Shown here: piece after piece, positions 32,841 to 44,073 of the stretch
Layout: every line of letters starts with the position of its first letter
Position numbering within the stretch: position 1 is the stretch's first letter
DNA from: Trichodelitschia bisporula
Taxonomy: Eukaryota > Ascomycota > Dothideomycetes > Phaeotrichales > Phaeotrichaceae
DNA: 64,000 bases
Reading direction: 5' to 3'
Assembly (NCBI GenBank): GCA_010356995.1
Contig: ML996713.1
Span: 1-64,000 of the forward strand
Made by a program: the position numbers and the translations under genes
The notes under the pieces: model-generated
Database searches by the model: none
What the model was told of the DNA's origin: nothing
Seen by the model: the letters and a program-made list of their open reading frames with translations, nothing else

Positions 32841-34088
32841 GTAGTTGATCGTACAATCACCGGCAATGAGGTTTGTTTTGGACGTTTGGAGTTCAGATAA
32901 TCGTGGCCGACCTGTTGATGTACGTACTGTATTAAGTTGTGGATGCATTGGAGATGAAAGTCGAGTCTACGTAGTACTACGATGGCGTCCGAAGGTGCGC
33001 GATGCGCCAGCACTGACCATGCCTGGGACGACTTCATCCCATCCCCATCCCTCGAAACCTTCCACATCACCATTCTTACTGCTTCATATACTTCTCAGCA
33101 CGCATTCTCTTTGTTATCTTAAGTACCTTTGCTATCCAGCCATATCATACGGCATCTACTGTCCCAACCGACTTCGCAATGCCCAAAGGCAATAAGCAAC
33201 CCAAAAAGTGAGGCTGCACTGCACCCTGCGTCTTTCTTCCCCGCCGTGCCCGCATGCAATTCAACGCCCTTGAGCAACATTGTTCCGAGCTCGCTGCACT
33301 GACGGATAATGCATCTTCAAATGATCTTTCTTACATACCATAGTATGCCGTTGGTTCAAGCAATTCAACTGAATCACCGGCGATCTTCGAAGAGACTGTA
33401 CTCGTACTCTACAGGGCGCCCACACTGACCAGTTAACTTCAGCACGACCATTATCAAATTTCATTAGCAGCCGGTCACCTGGATCGAAGGCAGCCGTCTG
33501 CCCTCTTCGGTACGCACAGTTTCCCAAGTGCCGCTCTTTGCATGTACTGAAGGCGGGCTTATGGTTCCCATATCTGGTCTCACTTCCGCTTTTCAAGTCA
33601 CACCGAGGTCCCATGTTGATTCTCCGGACGCTGTGATTCCCCGCGCAGACTTTCGAGACCTGCTGCCTCCAAAATGGTGTATCAGGCTTTGGGCCAGCAG
33701 ATGGCGGGAACGCCACAGTCCACATCCCGTGTGTGAGTCGCCAGCCCAAAACTGCATATGTTTGCCAGCGCCTGCAGCCCCCACTCTATCCCCCCGTCAG
33801 GCTGAATGCCGAGCTTCCAATCCAAGAAGACCCGCTGGCTGCATACTGTATTAGTGCGCCCGCCTCAAGTCAGCCGTACAACCCCGGACGCCGCTCTTCG
33901 CCAAAGCCTACCACCCTTCTCCGTCTACTACGGTACCGCGGAGCATCCCAGCGCACGGGCTCTGGCGAGGCTATCCACGAACCCGACTTTATACCATCTT
34001 GCATTCTGAGATACGAGATCTCAGTCATTGTTCATTCTTTGTCTTTGAAACGGCCAACTCTCCGAACGGTATGTCCTCTGCATAAGGG
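32841..34088. other. Intergenic region, 1.25 kb, with two weak gene candidates
   Basis: A C/T-rich leader (33060-33178) precedes an ATG at 33179 that encodes only MPKGNKQPKK before a stop. A GTGAGG donor overlaps the stop, so it could be a first exon whose partner I cannot find. On the minus strand 33261-33749 is open for 162 residues and contains a Cys-spaced stretch (CDLKSGSETRYG, STCKERHLGNCAYRRG). It lacks a signal peptide and a recognised family. Confidence 0.35.
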
Positions 34089-36347
34089 ATGCTCGGACGC
34101 GCCATGCCTTTCGGCATCCACCTCAAATTTGGTCGCAGGCTCTCCACCTCTCCCATTACCGCCCAGACTGACGCTGCTCATCGCGATCGCTGGCACCGAG
34201 CAGTGCAGGACTTCCGTTCGGTCACAAGCTACCTCGCGGGCGGTAAACCCCTCGACCCTCAACGCCTCGAGCCGCTAAAGCGTCCGACGAAAACCTACCT
34301 CGACTGGCTACAGCGCAGCGTCTTTCTCTACCCCGCCCAACAGGATGACCACCTCCTGGCGCTCGTCGAAGAGCACGCTTCTGTCTACGCCGGTGCACGA
34401 GATGCGGCCTTACTGGCGTGTCTCCACCATCTCTCCTCCAACGCCGCTATCAACAACCTCGCACTCCTAAGCTCCTCCGAGCCGACGCGGTATCTGCGAT
34501 GTGTGGTCCTGGCAGCAGCACTGAAGCCTGGTGTGATCTCAGCCGGCGGCCTGGGCGCCACACGGGCTCTGTTGCGAATATCCTCCAGCGCTGGCGTGGA
34601 CAGCGAGCTCCCAGCAGTGTTCCGCGAGCTAGTGCAGTGTATTGCTCAGGGCAACCCGGATGCCGCGCTGCCGCTGGATCTCATCAGCGTGGTACTCGCG
34701 CGGTCAGAGCTGCCGACGCGCTTGCAGACTCAGGTTGCGGAGTACATCCGGTGGGGCAAGTTCCTATCGCTGTTTCACATGGTTAGCTGGTTACAGGGTG
34801 CGCGGCGTCTGGCCAACGCAGAACGCGTGATGCCACTGCTCGACGACAGCTTGCCGTTGTGGCCGGCACTATCAGTTTGGAGGCCGGATGTGCACCGGCT
34901 GGCTGTGTGGGAGTCAGGCACGTTTGCAGATATCCAGCGGCTAAAGTTGATGCCTTACTTTGAGCTGGACGGCCCAGACACGGCGACCAAAGCAAAGGAA
35001 TCTTTACGTCTGTCGGAGCCCGCTTGCTACGCTCACGTTTCAGTCGAGATACGGAGTCCGCGGGGCCTTGAGCGGGTGTTGGAAGTTCTGCATCGGGCGT
35101 ATGGGGTCGGGCCGGGAGCGCTGGAGCTGTTCATCTATCAGTGTGTGGATTTTGCCGCGAACGAGGCTCGGCTCGGCATGGTTCATGCAGTCATCCAGCA
35201 ATGCGACGACAAGCTCTGCAAGGACCTTCTTCAACTTTTTGCAGCGCTTGACACGGATGGCTATCTGATACAACAGATGGTTGCCCTGACACAGGCGCTC
35301 TCTGCACTTAGGGACGGCAATATGCCGCAAAGCGCAGCCTTCCCAGCCGATCAAATCGCAGCCCGCTTGGCGTATATTGTGCGCCTCGCGACGCGCGAAT
35401 TTCAGACCCAGAGCCGTACCGGCACTGGCGAGTATCTCGGCATGCGCATCTTTCACCTCTGCCAGGCGGCAGTCTCCGTTCCATGGGTTGCCCCCTACCT
35501 CCCGGCGGAACTTAGAACTCATATTGCAACTTTCCCTCCGCAACACTCTCTCGAAACGATCTTCGACCATCTACAATCCGAAGCTCACTCCGTTTCTACC
35601 TCCAATTCTCGCTTTAAGGCTTACGTTTCGACTCTCCTCGGCGGTGCACCTCCCACGTCTCCGCCCACCAATCTATCCACCTTGACCAGGGAGCTCGCAT
35701 TCTGGGCAGCCCCGCCCGACTTCGCGCGCTCCGATTTTGCTCGTTCTCTGGCCCGCATCTCTACGCTCCCTTATGAGGTTTACACCACCCTCCTACACGC
35801 CACCCTCGTTGAGGAGAACCTGTACATAGCCGAGCTCACCGCCATAACGGCCCAGCCTCCCTCGGCGGCTGTTCCCACCCTCGCAGCCTACCTCATCCAT
35901 CGTCGACGGCTGTCCCAGCTTCAAGATGTCTGCTGGCTGCTACTGTTGGTACATTTCTCACAAGTGCCCGAAGCAGACTTTCCTCCCTGCCTCGTTGGCA
36001 CGGAGAACCTCGCGGCCGTCCTCGCTGTTCTCACTCCCCTTCTTTTGAGAGTGGCGGATTCGCTCCCACCGTCGGGCCCAGGGTTGACGCTAGTCCGCGT
36101 CAAACTATGGGAGAGGCTGGCGCAGCGGATTGTGTTTGGGGGAACGGAGAACCCGTTATGGATGTTTCTCGTGCCTGATGCAGATGTGAAGGTGATGGGT
36201 GCCGTTATCGAGGCGCTGGATCCAGGGCAAGATGTACCGCAGGAGATGAGGAGAGTTGCAGGGCAACTGAAGATGAATGGAGAGAACTTGGGTGCTGTCT
36301 GCCGAGTGTTTGAGAGGATGCTGAGTGTGTCCGGACGGAAGCAATGA
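34089..36347 (+). CDS. Hypothetical protein, 752 aa, helical
   Basis: A long single-exon gene with clear coding composition. The N-terminus (MLGRAMPFGIHLKFGRRLST) is basic and could be a mitochondrial targeting signal; a second Met at residue 6 gives the same. The rest is rich in Leu and Ala with repeated helical segments (YLDWLQRSVFLYPAQQDDHL, LLALVEEHASVYAG, LELFIYQCVDFAANEARLG), resembling a helical-repeat protein. I see no catalytic motif or membrane span. I do not recognise the family, and the lack of introns is unusual for a gene this long here. Confidence 0.7.
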   Translation: MLGRAMPFGIHLKFGRRLSTSPITAQTDAAHRDRWHRAVQDFRSVTSYLAGGKPLDPQRLEPLKRPTKTYLDWLQRSVFLYPAQQDDHLLALVEEHASVYAGARDAALLACLHHLSSNAAINNLALLSSSEPTRYLRCVVLAAALKPGVISAGGLGATRALLRISSSAGVDSELPAVFRELVQCIAQGNPDAALPLDLISVVLARSELPTRLQTQVAEYIRWGKFLSLFHMVSWLQGARRLANAERVMPLLDDSLPLWPALSVWRPDVHRLAVWESGTFADIQRLKLMPYFELDGPDTATKAKESLRLSEPACYAHVSVEIRSPRGLERVLEVLHRAYGVGPGALELFIYQCVDFAANEARLGMVHAVIQQCDDKLCKDLLQLFAALDTDGYLIQQMVALTQALSALRDGNMPQSAAFPADQIAARLAYIVRLATREFQTQSRTGTGEYLGMRIFHLCQAAVSVPWVAPYLPAELRTHIATFPPQHSLETIFDHLQSEAHSVSTSNSRFKAYVSTLLGGAPPTSPPTNLSTLTRELAFWAAPPDFARSDFARSLARISTLPYEVYTTLLHATLVEENLYIAELTAITAQPPSAAVPTLAAYLIHRRRLSQLQDVCWLLLLVHFSQVPEADFPPCLVGTENLAAVLAVLTPLLLRVADSLPPSGPGLTLVRVKLWERLAQRIVFGGTENPLWMFLVPDADVKVMGAVIEALDPGQDVPQEMRRVAGQLKMNGENLGAVCRVFERMLSVSGRKQ

Positions 36348-36585
36348 CGAGGGTCTGTCGCCGAGCAAGAATGTGAATTGTCAGCTTGGAAGATTGAACT
36401 GCGCCGAGAACACCTCGGTGGAGGTCTTGTGAAGTTTGCTGTCGCAGTCGATATCTGCGCCATTCACAACGCTCAAGTCCATAAGTACCACTCCGCCAAC
36501 TCCAATTCCTTCATTTCCCTTGCATCCACACTCCACCTCCTCCACGCACCAACTTCCTCTCACCCTCTAGCCCGTCGAGGTCTCC

Positions 36586-36837
36586 ATGGACGATCCTGCC
36601 GACATCGTTATCTTCGATCAGGTTATTAAGACCCAGGAAGAAGAGAAGGAGAAGCCCATGCCGATGCCGTACGAGGTCAGCGGTGCGCCGCCGATCAAGT
36701 ACATGGGTTCTGGTCCGCCGAAGCCACCTCCTGGTTCGCAGCCGAAGCCTCCTCAGAAGCCGAAGCCAGAGGCCGAAACCGATGGTCTGCCACCTCCTCC
36801 GCGCGGGCACGAGTACTGGGACCCAGCCGCAGCGTAG
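36586..36837 (+). CDS. Small Asp/Glu- and Pro-rich protein, 83 aa (array copy 1, intact)
   Basis: A single coding exon for 83 residues. It begins with an acidic helix (MDDPADIVIFDQVIKTQEEE), then PMPYEVSGAPPIKYMG. A Pro/Lys repeat stretch (PPKPPPGSQPKPPQKPKPE) follows, and the end is PPPPRGHEYWDPAAA. No signal peptide, Cys or membrane span is present. Just after the stop, a sequence starting gtataccc (36857) and ending ttgctaactggacaccag (36902) looks like a 3' UTR intron; copy 4 keeps the same structure. I know no family with this sequence. It is the only undamaged member of a four-copy tandem array running to 38791. Confidence 0.65.
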   Translation: MDDPADIVIFDQVIKTQEEEKEKPMPMPYEVSGAPPIKYMGSGPPKPPPGSQPKPPQKPKPEAETDGLPPPPRGHEYWDPAAA

Positions 36838-37633
36838 CTCGCAGCCCCGACGGTCAGGTATACCCGAATTATCTCGTACTTCCCTTGCTAACTGGACACC
36901 AGACTCGTGGACCGCATTCAGCTTTTGTCATCCGTGTCATCGCTAGGCTTAGGGCCATTTCGTTGCACATGTTGTCTTCCGGGATTGAGGACAGCCAACC
37001 CGTTGTTCGACCAAGGTACTGGGAGAGGAACATAGCAAGATGGAACTGTTGGAGAGGGAGAATATCACTCTTGTCAATGCGTAGCTGCTTGCAGATTACG
37101 TAGAACAAATTGAAACACTTCCTAGTTCGTTTCTTTTTTTTTCTTCATTCCCGAAGTCCTTGAAGATCAGAGGCAGTGGAAAGTATCCTGACAGCCACCT
37201 CCGTCGGCAGTATGAAGATCACGCAGCAATTGAGAAGCTTTGGTTAGCTATATGGACTGCTGTCCCTTTTTTAGTCCGGTGTCTTTGGCAAGATTTGAGT
37301 TAATTGATTCCGATACCGGGCTTGATGCCACTGACATGTCGCTGAGAATATTGACAGCAATGATTCTTCCGGCCAGTCCTTGGATGCATCTACACTACTG
37401 CCTCGATATCTTCGAAATGAAGGTGAGTTGAAATTGACCATTCGGATATATTCAAACTCATGACTGCCCACTATCTAAACAGCATTCTCTCCGACTCACC
37501 CCGTGACAACGAATCACCGAAGTCATGTATATTGTTACTGCCTCGTCGTCACCGCCATACCACGTGTATATAGAGGTCACATTACTCGACTTGCCGCCGG
37601 CTGCCCGTCGATTCACGGGGACTGCTCCGTAAA

Positions 37634-37660
37634 GCCGCCTCCACCGCCTCCACCGCCGAC
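37634..37660. repeat. CCGCCTCCA microsatellite
   Basis: About three copies of ccgcctcca between copies 1 and 2 of the small-gene array. Confidence 0.6.
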
Positions 37661-37843
37661 TTCCTTTTTCTTTTCTCCATCATCATCCCCTACATCATCG
37701 TCACTTCAATTATCATTATTATCATCGTCTAAACTACTTTGCCCTTCGACTTCGTATATATAATAGCCCCAACCCTCATTGCAGCAGCTCTCCACCTTTG
37801 AATCTCAAATTGAGTTCCGACTCTTCTCTGCTACGCTGCCTAC

Positions 37844-38031
37844 ATGGACGACGCTTCGGACGTCTTCATCTTCAACCAAGTCATCGAAACCCAGGAAAAG
37901 GAAGAAGAGTTTTTTTTTGATGCCTTATGACGTCTCCGGTGTGCCACTGATTAAATATATGAGTACCGGTCTTCGGAAGCCGCCCCGGGGTCGCCGTCCA
38001 AGCTGCCCGAGAAGCCAAAGCCGAAGCTGAT
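37844..38031 (+). pseudogene. Array copy 2, decayed
   Basis: It starts MDDASDVFIFNQVIETQEKE, clearly homologous to copy 1. At a run of eight T (37911-37918) the frame is lost. The homologous downstream part (MPYDVSGVPLIKYMSTGLRK) continues in another frame. The Pro/Lys segment is partly recognisable and the RGHEYWD end is missing. Confidence 0.6.
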
Positions 38032-38206
38032 TACCTTCTCCTTCCTATATCACCATCATCAAAGCATCATATACATTCGGCATTATATCTAAAAACCTCC
38101 AGCCTTTGTGGTTATACCTTCCATCCGCACACCGCAAACCTTCATCCACATACGCCAGCTCATCCACACACCAGCTTTCTCTCATCCTCGAGACGTTCAT
38201 GTCTTT

Positions 38207-38410
38207 ATGGACGACCCCTCTGACATTCTCCTCTTCGATCAACTCATCAAGACAAAAGAGGAACAGAAGAAGGTGCCGATGTCCTACGAGATTAGCGGTG
38301 TGCCTCCGATCAAATATGGGTACCAGTCCTCCGAAGCCGCCCCCTGGCTGGCCGTCGAAGCCACCTCAGAAGCCGAAGCCGAAGCCGACTCCCTTCTCTT
38401 CACAATATCA
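38207..38410 (+). pseudogene. Array copy 3, decayed
   Basis: It starts MDDPSDILLFDQLIKTKEEQ and keeps the frame through MSYEISGVPPIKYG. It then shifts: the homologous Pro-rich stretch (TSPPKPPPGWPSKPPQKPKP) is found in the next frame. In the starting frame the reading instead continues without a stop into copy 4 (to 38689), giving a chance 161-residue fusion. The 60 bases before the ATG resemble the leader of copy 1, so promoter and gene were duplicated together. Confidence 0.6.
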
Positions 38411-38533
38411 TCAAAGCACCTTATACATTCGGCTTCATGTATGGTTCTAAAGGCCTCGACCTTCACTGTTTATGCCTTCCACCCCCTACCCGTGGAAACT
38501 GGAAATCGACTCTCTCCTGCCGCTGAGTTCTTC

Positions 38534-38791
38534 ATAGACGACCCTTCGGACGCCGACGTCGTCAACCAGGTCATTCAGACACAGGAAGAAGAGAAGAAGA
38601 AAAGATGCCGATATCATACGGGACCAGCAATGCGTCCCTGTTATATGGATATAGAGCGGCAGTCAAGCTCGGCCTCCTGTTCATTATAAACGCCTAATCC
38701 GGGTTCACCGTCACAGCCGCCCCTGAAGCTGAAGCCGAAGACAGAGTCCCACGGCGGCTCACCGCCTCCTCCGCGCGGTCATGAGTACTAG
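38534..38791 (+). pseudogene. Array copy 4, decayed
   Basis: The start codon position reads ATA instead of ATG, followed by DDPSDADVVNQVIQTQEEEK. The middle is diverged and out of frame. The end PPPPRGHEY is preserved, with the following Trp codon changed to a stop. The 3' flank (38815-38880) keeps the same candidate intron (gtaatgtc ... ttgctaactagaccgcag) as copy 1. Confidence 0.6.
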
Positions 38792-39482
38792 GATCCTACT
38801 ATAGTCTAGGTGATCGCAACTCCGATGGTCAGTAATGTCTACCGTTCTTCATTTCTGACTTGCTAACTAGACCGCAGACTCGAGGAACCAGGCTCTGCCG
38901 TGGTGGAATGTGCCAGGATTAGAGTAGAGATGCTTGCAGACAAACGTGGCACGATAGAAGACCGAAGGAGGGACATGACAGTCGATGGCTACGTGCAGCT
39001 CTAGGCACATTGACATAGAACAATTGAGAAACACTTCCATACCGAGGAATGGCCTGTGTACCAAAAATGCCAGAGGCAGGGATACGAGACTATAGAGAGC
39101 AAGGGGAGAATAGAAGCCGTCAGATTTCATTACGCCGGAATACATGGATGCACATCGAACGAGCTCCTCATTGCATCTCACATGAAAGCATAAGCTCTTT
39201 CGCTAATGCAGCAAACTCTTCTTCCATCCCAGCAAACCCCCACTCGAACCTAACCAACGCCATCATGTCCTCTAACGCCTCTATCTCATCCATGTCCCGT
39301 CCATAGACGGTCACAGTCTCACAGTCCCATTCGCTGAATTGCGCTATCATGTTAGCAACCCATCACCCTACCACGGTACTAAGCCAGTAAAAACGAAAAA
39401 AGGTCAACTGGACCAGCCCATAGTTTTCAAATTCGTATCTGCCTGATGCGGCAAGCTAACGGAAAATCCCTCATCCTGAAAC
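38792..39482. other. Intergenic region, 690 bases
   Basis: 3' flank of array copy 4 and 3' flank of the Yra1-like gene. A minus-strand frame at 39168-39350 (MIAQFSEWDCETVTVYGRD..., 60 residues, acidic) looks protein-like. It is preceded by a branch-site/acceptor-like sequence, so it may be an exon of a small gene I cannot complete. Confidence 0.35.
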
Positions 39483-40786
39483 TTACTCAATCATCAAGTC
39501 ATCATCCGCATCAGCGGCACCGTGTCCAGTACTCTGTTCAGCGCCACCTCCGCCCGCAGCACCCCAATAATCCTCCATCTCGGCATCCAGCTCCTCGGCC
39601 GTCTTGCGCGGGCGACCTTGTACAGTCTTCTCCCCGGTGTCTCTCCGGGGACTCCGCTGACGACGTCCACCGGCACCACCAGGACCCCCAGGACCCCCAG
39701 CACGCTTCAAATTCCCACGAGGCGTACCCCGACGCGGCGACCGACGACGGTCATCACCAGGAACGTAGCGATCGATGTGCTCAGGCGCTGGCTTGCTGAC
39801 ATTGCTGTGACGGATGGGACTCGCCGAGCGGCCACGATCGCCACGTCCACCACGGGAGGAAGTGGCCGGCCGCTCAATACGGTCGAAGAGGGAACGCGGC
39901 GGACGCTCAATGTTGTCGAAAGGATTACGTGGCTTGACCGGAGGGCTGTTCTGCAGAGTGATGCGAATGGGCTGACCGTGGGCGTTTGCACCGTCAAACT
40001 CCCGGATCGCATCTTGAGCGTCTTCGGGATTGGGGTACACAACGAAAGCGATGCCGCGCGAGCGATCTTGGCGGTCGTAGAGGAGTTGGACACTGCTGAC
40101 ACGTCCAATACGGCTAAAAAGTTCCTTGTTACAGTTAGGGGGGCTCTCCATCAGCGTAGGGTACATACGCGCAGCTCGTCTTCCGACAGGTCGTAGTGCA
40201 GGTTGTCTACACGCAGCTTCGTGCCCGTTTGCTGTCTCCTAGGCCTATTAGGACAATCCAAAAAGTTTTGGCGGCCATACAATTCCGGGTCTGAGTCGCG
40301 GCGAGTGTAGCGGGTGTTGCGGAAGTTCTGCACCGGCTGGCGAGCTGGAGGCGTGAGCGCGGGGTGTCCAGGAGGCGAAGTAGACGAACCATCGGACACG
40401 TCGTCATAGCGATCGTGAACCCATTCCCTGTTCCGTTAGCGGCATACCCACAAGTACAGAGGAATCACGTACTGGTCAATGTTTCTCGTGTCGTTCCGCG
40501 GCTGAGTCTAGGAGGTTCCTGAGGTTAGCAGGGCATTGCGACGGAGGCTGCGACTGTCGGCCGGGCGTCGCGGATCGTCCAGGAAGAGGAGGAAGAACCT
40601 GGCGGGTTACGAAATGGGCCGGCGACGTCGAGACGGGTACCTTTCTGTAATTATCACTGCGAGGAGCGGGACGGCGATCGCGAGACCGGTGGTTGCTCCG
40701 CTGGCGAGGGTTAGGGACAAACAGCATTGTCATGATTGCATACGTACCTGGCGTTCGGAGATGATGTCCTCCAGCGAGCGATCCAT
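39483..40786 (-). CDS. Yra1/ALYREF-type mRNA export adaptor
   Basis: Five or six exons. The N-terminus MDRSLEDIISERQ is the UAP56/Sub2-binding motif. An RRM follows (GTKLRVDNLHYDLSEDELR, intron, ELFSRIGRVSSVQLLYDRQD, SRGIAFVVYPNPEDAQDAI). The C-terminal half is Arg/Gly-rich (SSRGGRGDRGRSASP, GGPGGPGGAGGRRQRSPRR). A second Sub2-binding-like box is TAEELDAEMEDYW, ending DDDLMIE. This is the layout of REF/Aly proteins, which couple splicing and transcription to mRNA export through the TREX complex. The exons at 40786-40748, 40700-40641, 40427-40169 and 40124-39483 are well supported. The small middle exon(s) between 40473 and 40598 can be spliced in more than one way; one choice gives 355 residues in frame. 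Confidence 0.85.
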
Positions 40787-42452
40787 TTGGTGAGGATACG
40801 AAGAATGAATTGCGTTTGGGAGGGAAATGGGGGTTGGTTTGGAGATCGAGTCGGGGTTGCGGAGAAGCAAGCAGTTGGACTGCACTTTGCTGGCAGGGGG
40901 CAAGTTACAGGTCAGGCACGGGCCACGGCAGCGCGGTGAAAGCGAAGGCCCGTGCTCCACCCGCATCGACCTGCCAAGTATTCCGCTCCGCTAACATCTC
41001 AACCTCAACACCACGTCGCAGCTTGTATATGCGAATCTAGTGCACTTCCAGAACTTCGTACAACTTCGTTCTTTCCCAGAGTAATATTGAGCAGGTGGCT
41101 TACACAGGAACACCTAATGAAATTCGATTTGCACTGCTTACCTTGGTCTCAGTCGTCATATTGGATTCGTTCCTTGCACTTCGTGCTAGAGTAGCATTCA
41201 CTGCGAGTCGGTCTCCGCGACCTGGCATCGCAACCCAGCCGGGAGTCAAGCTGTATGGTGATGCCTGATCGCGGAAACGGACTCCCAGTGAATGCTACTC
41301 TAGCACACTCCCCCCTATGTGCCCGCTCGGACCCTTCCTCCACCCGATACGGATTATCTATATTACACATACCACCCCGCCTTGTGCGGGGCTGTTCCCT
41401 CCCTCAGCACCATCCTTATCCCAAGCATCACGAATCCTCAGTCCCTCCCCATCCCATCCACATCACCCCTATCCCAAACCAAATCCAACCGAAAGCAACC
41501 ATACATTGCCCAGCCTACACAGGCGCAACCCCGTCAACCCCACAGTCCCCCTCGACACTAGCACCTTCGCCTCCAAAAGCATCCTCAAACCAACGGCGCC
41601 AGCGGGCTAGGTGAAGCCTTTGCAACGCGCAAGCCGTCCTCTGCGACGTCACCGTCTGGACCAACAAGTCTCCCTTTGGAAAGCCGCAAATGCAACCCCC
41701 CCCTCACACAACCATCGACGTCGTAACTGCTATGCTGGTACCGCAAGCACCGACACCGTCGGCGAGCCGAAGACTCAGACGAGCCCCTCGAGCCCACATA
41801 ATGATTATGCGGAGGGGGGTTTTATGGCCGAGGGGCAGCGGTTGATTTTGGAGTACTCGCATTACATGCGGGTGAGTGCATGGGGCGGTGGAGGAGACCA
41901 AATAACGCGGGCAGGTGCCGATTAATCAGCAGTAAGCTTAGGAAGGTGTCGGTGGGTTGCTGTAGGCTGGAAGGGTTTGCAGACGCGGGAGCCTTCGCTG
42001 CCTGCTGTAGCCTAGTGATAGGGGAGCAATGTCCAATGATTTGATTAGGGATGTCGTTGTGTCATCCTCGAGCATGAATCATACCGCCTGACCTACCGTT
42101 TGTCCAGCTGTTTAGCCGAGCTGCGGCAAGGATCCAGTGGAAGAGACTAGGCCCCAACAAGCAGAAGTGCAGTGATAACTTCTGCCTAGAGTCTTACTGG
42201 CCAGTCGCAGAGGCATTGATACAAGCATGGTATGGCATACGGTCGGATACCGAACAGTGGGAGAGTATGGCTCACACAGATCACAATGCACGCCAGTCAA
42301 ACGCAGTCAATAACCCATTTGTATTGATGTCGTCCACAAGTCAAGAAGTCATCAGCCCGTGGGCGGCATTGCTAAGTAAACACCGGAAAAGATCCCCGCA
42401 CACCCGCAACGCCAGACCACCAGCCCAAAGACAAGACCCGTACGACCACAAC
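40787..42452. other. Intergenic region, 1.7 kb
   Basis: It contains the Yra1 promoter and a hairpin at 41183-41306. A GC-rich stretch (41400-41880) is open in several frames, with a protein-like end (DYAEGGFMAEGQRLILEYSH) beside a gtgagt donor. I cannot assemble a gene from it. The right part is the H4 3' flank. Confidence 0.4.
41183..41306. repeat. Short foldback element with 47-base arms
   Basis: Arms 41183-41229 and 41260-41306 are inverted copies. The outer 21 bases (gtgctagagtagcattcact plus g) match perfectly, and about five mismatches lie further in. The spacer is 30 bases. It may be a very small MITE or a hairpin-forming relic; no clear target duplication is seen. Confidence 0.75.
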
Positions 42453-43088
<636 letters not shown>

Positions 43089-44073
43089 TTTGAGATCGGA
43101 AAACTGATGGAGTTGATGAGAATAAGTGGCGGAAAAGTTGAACAGCGGTTCAACGTGAGTGGATGCGAGAGTTTGGGGATGGAAGAAAGAAGATCGCGGG
43201 TTTTGCTGGGGGGAGGGTGAGGGTATTTGTAGGCCGGGGAAAGCGGCGCGGGCCTCTTGTTGATTTTCGGGGCGGGGGGGGGGGTGGTCAGAGGAGGAAG
43301 GAACGAAGAGGGCACACGGCGGGCTGACTGGGGGGGGAAAGAGGGCGGAAGGAAAGGGAAGGGAAAAGGGAACGGGGCGATTCACCGAAAGCCGGTGCAC
43401 GGCAAAGAAAGAGAGCGGACGGGATGGCAGGAAAGTGCGCGGCTTTCCAGCGCTTCTTTGCCAGCCGTTTACATGGCCCGTGCACCATCAACTTTGCTGT
43501 TCTTGTTGCCAAGACCGAATCAGGCCCAGCCGAGCCAGGGGTGGGGAGGCTGAGAGGAACGTCAACCTGACCTCATTGCTGGCTGGAATGCACAGTCTTC
43601 ACGATGCAAGCTTTATACTGTCTTCCGACCATATCGGCTATGCTTCTGTTGTCGGTGTCTACTTCATTCTCCCATGCGCTGCTCCAACCTCCATCTCTGT
43701 ATCTTCATCGTTGTTGCGTACTGCCCCACTTCCCAGCCATGCCTCGCGCTTGTCGACGCTAGACGCTGCCCCGCAGAACAGACACGTCAACGCGTCGCGT
43801 CCATCGCAAAAACACTTTATCTTCCATCACGACCATTATTTGACCTCACCACCGCAGCAACCACAATCATGAGCTTCAATCAGTGTACAAAAGCTTTTCG
43901 TTTGCAAGAGACCGTCCCGCGCGGGCTATCCGCAATACCTTGCACGCCATCAATTTCAGACACATCCCAAACTCCCAGCTTGCCCTCAGACCAACACTCC
44001 TCGCACCAAGCGCATCACCCCTCCCCGGACTCATTCCAACCCCACATCCCCCACCCCACAAAGCTCACTCACC
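43089..44073. promoter_or_regulatory. Histone H4 upstream region with G/purine-rich tract
   Basis: 43261-43390 on the plus strand is strongly G/A-rich, with runs of 9-11 G. On the H4 coding strand this is a C/T-rich tract about 180-300 bases before the start. The rest (43560-43870) is C-rich leader-like sequence leading to an ATG at 43869 (MSFNQCTKAF). That frame soon overlaps the 3' end of the dehydrogenase gene and is not convincing. Confidence 0.45.
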
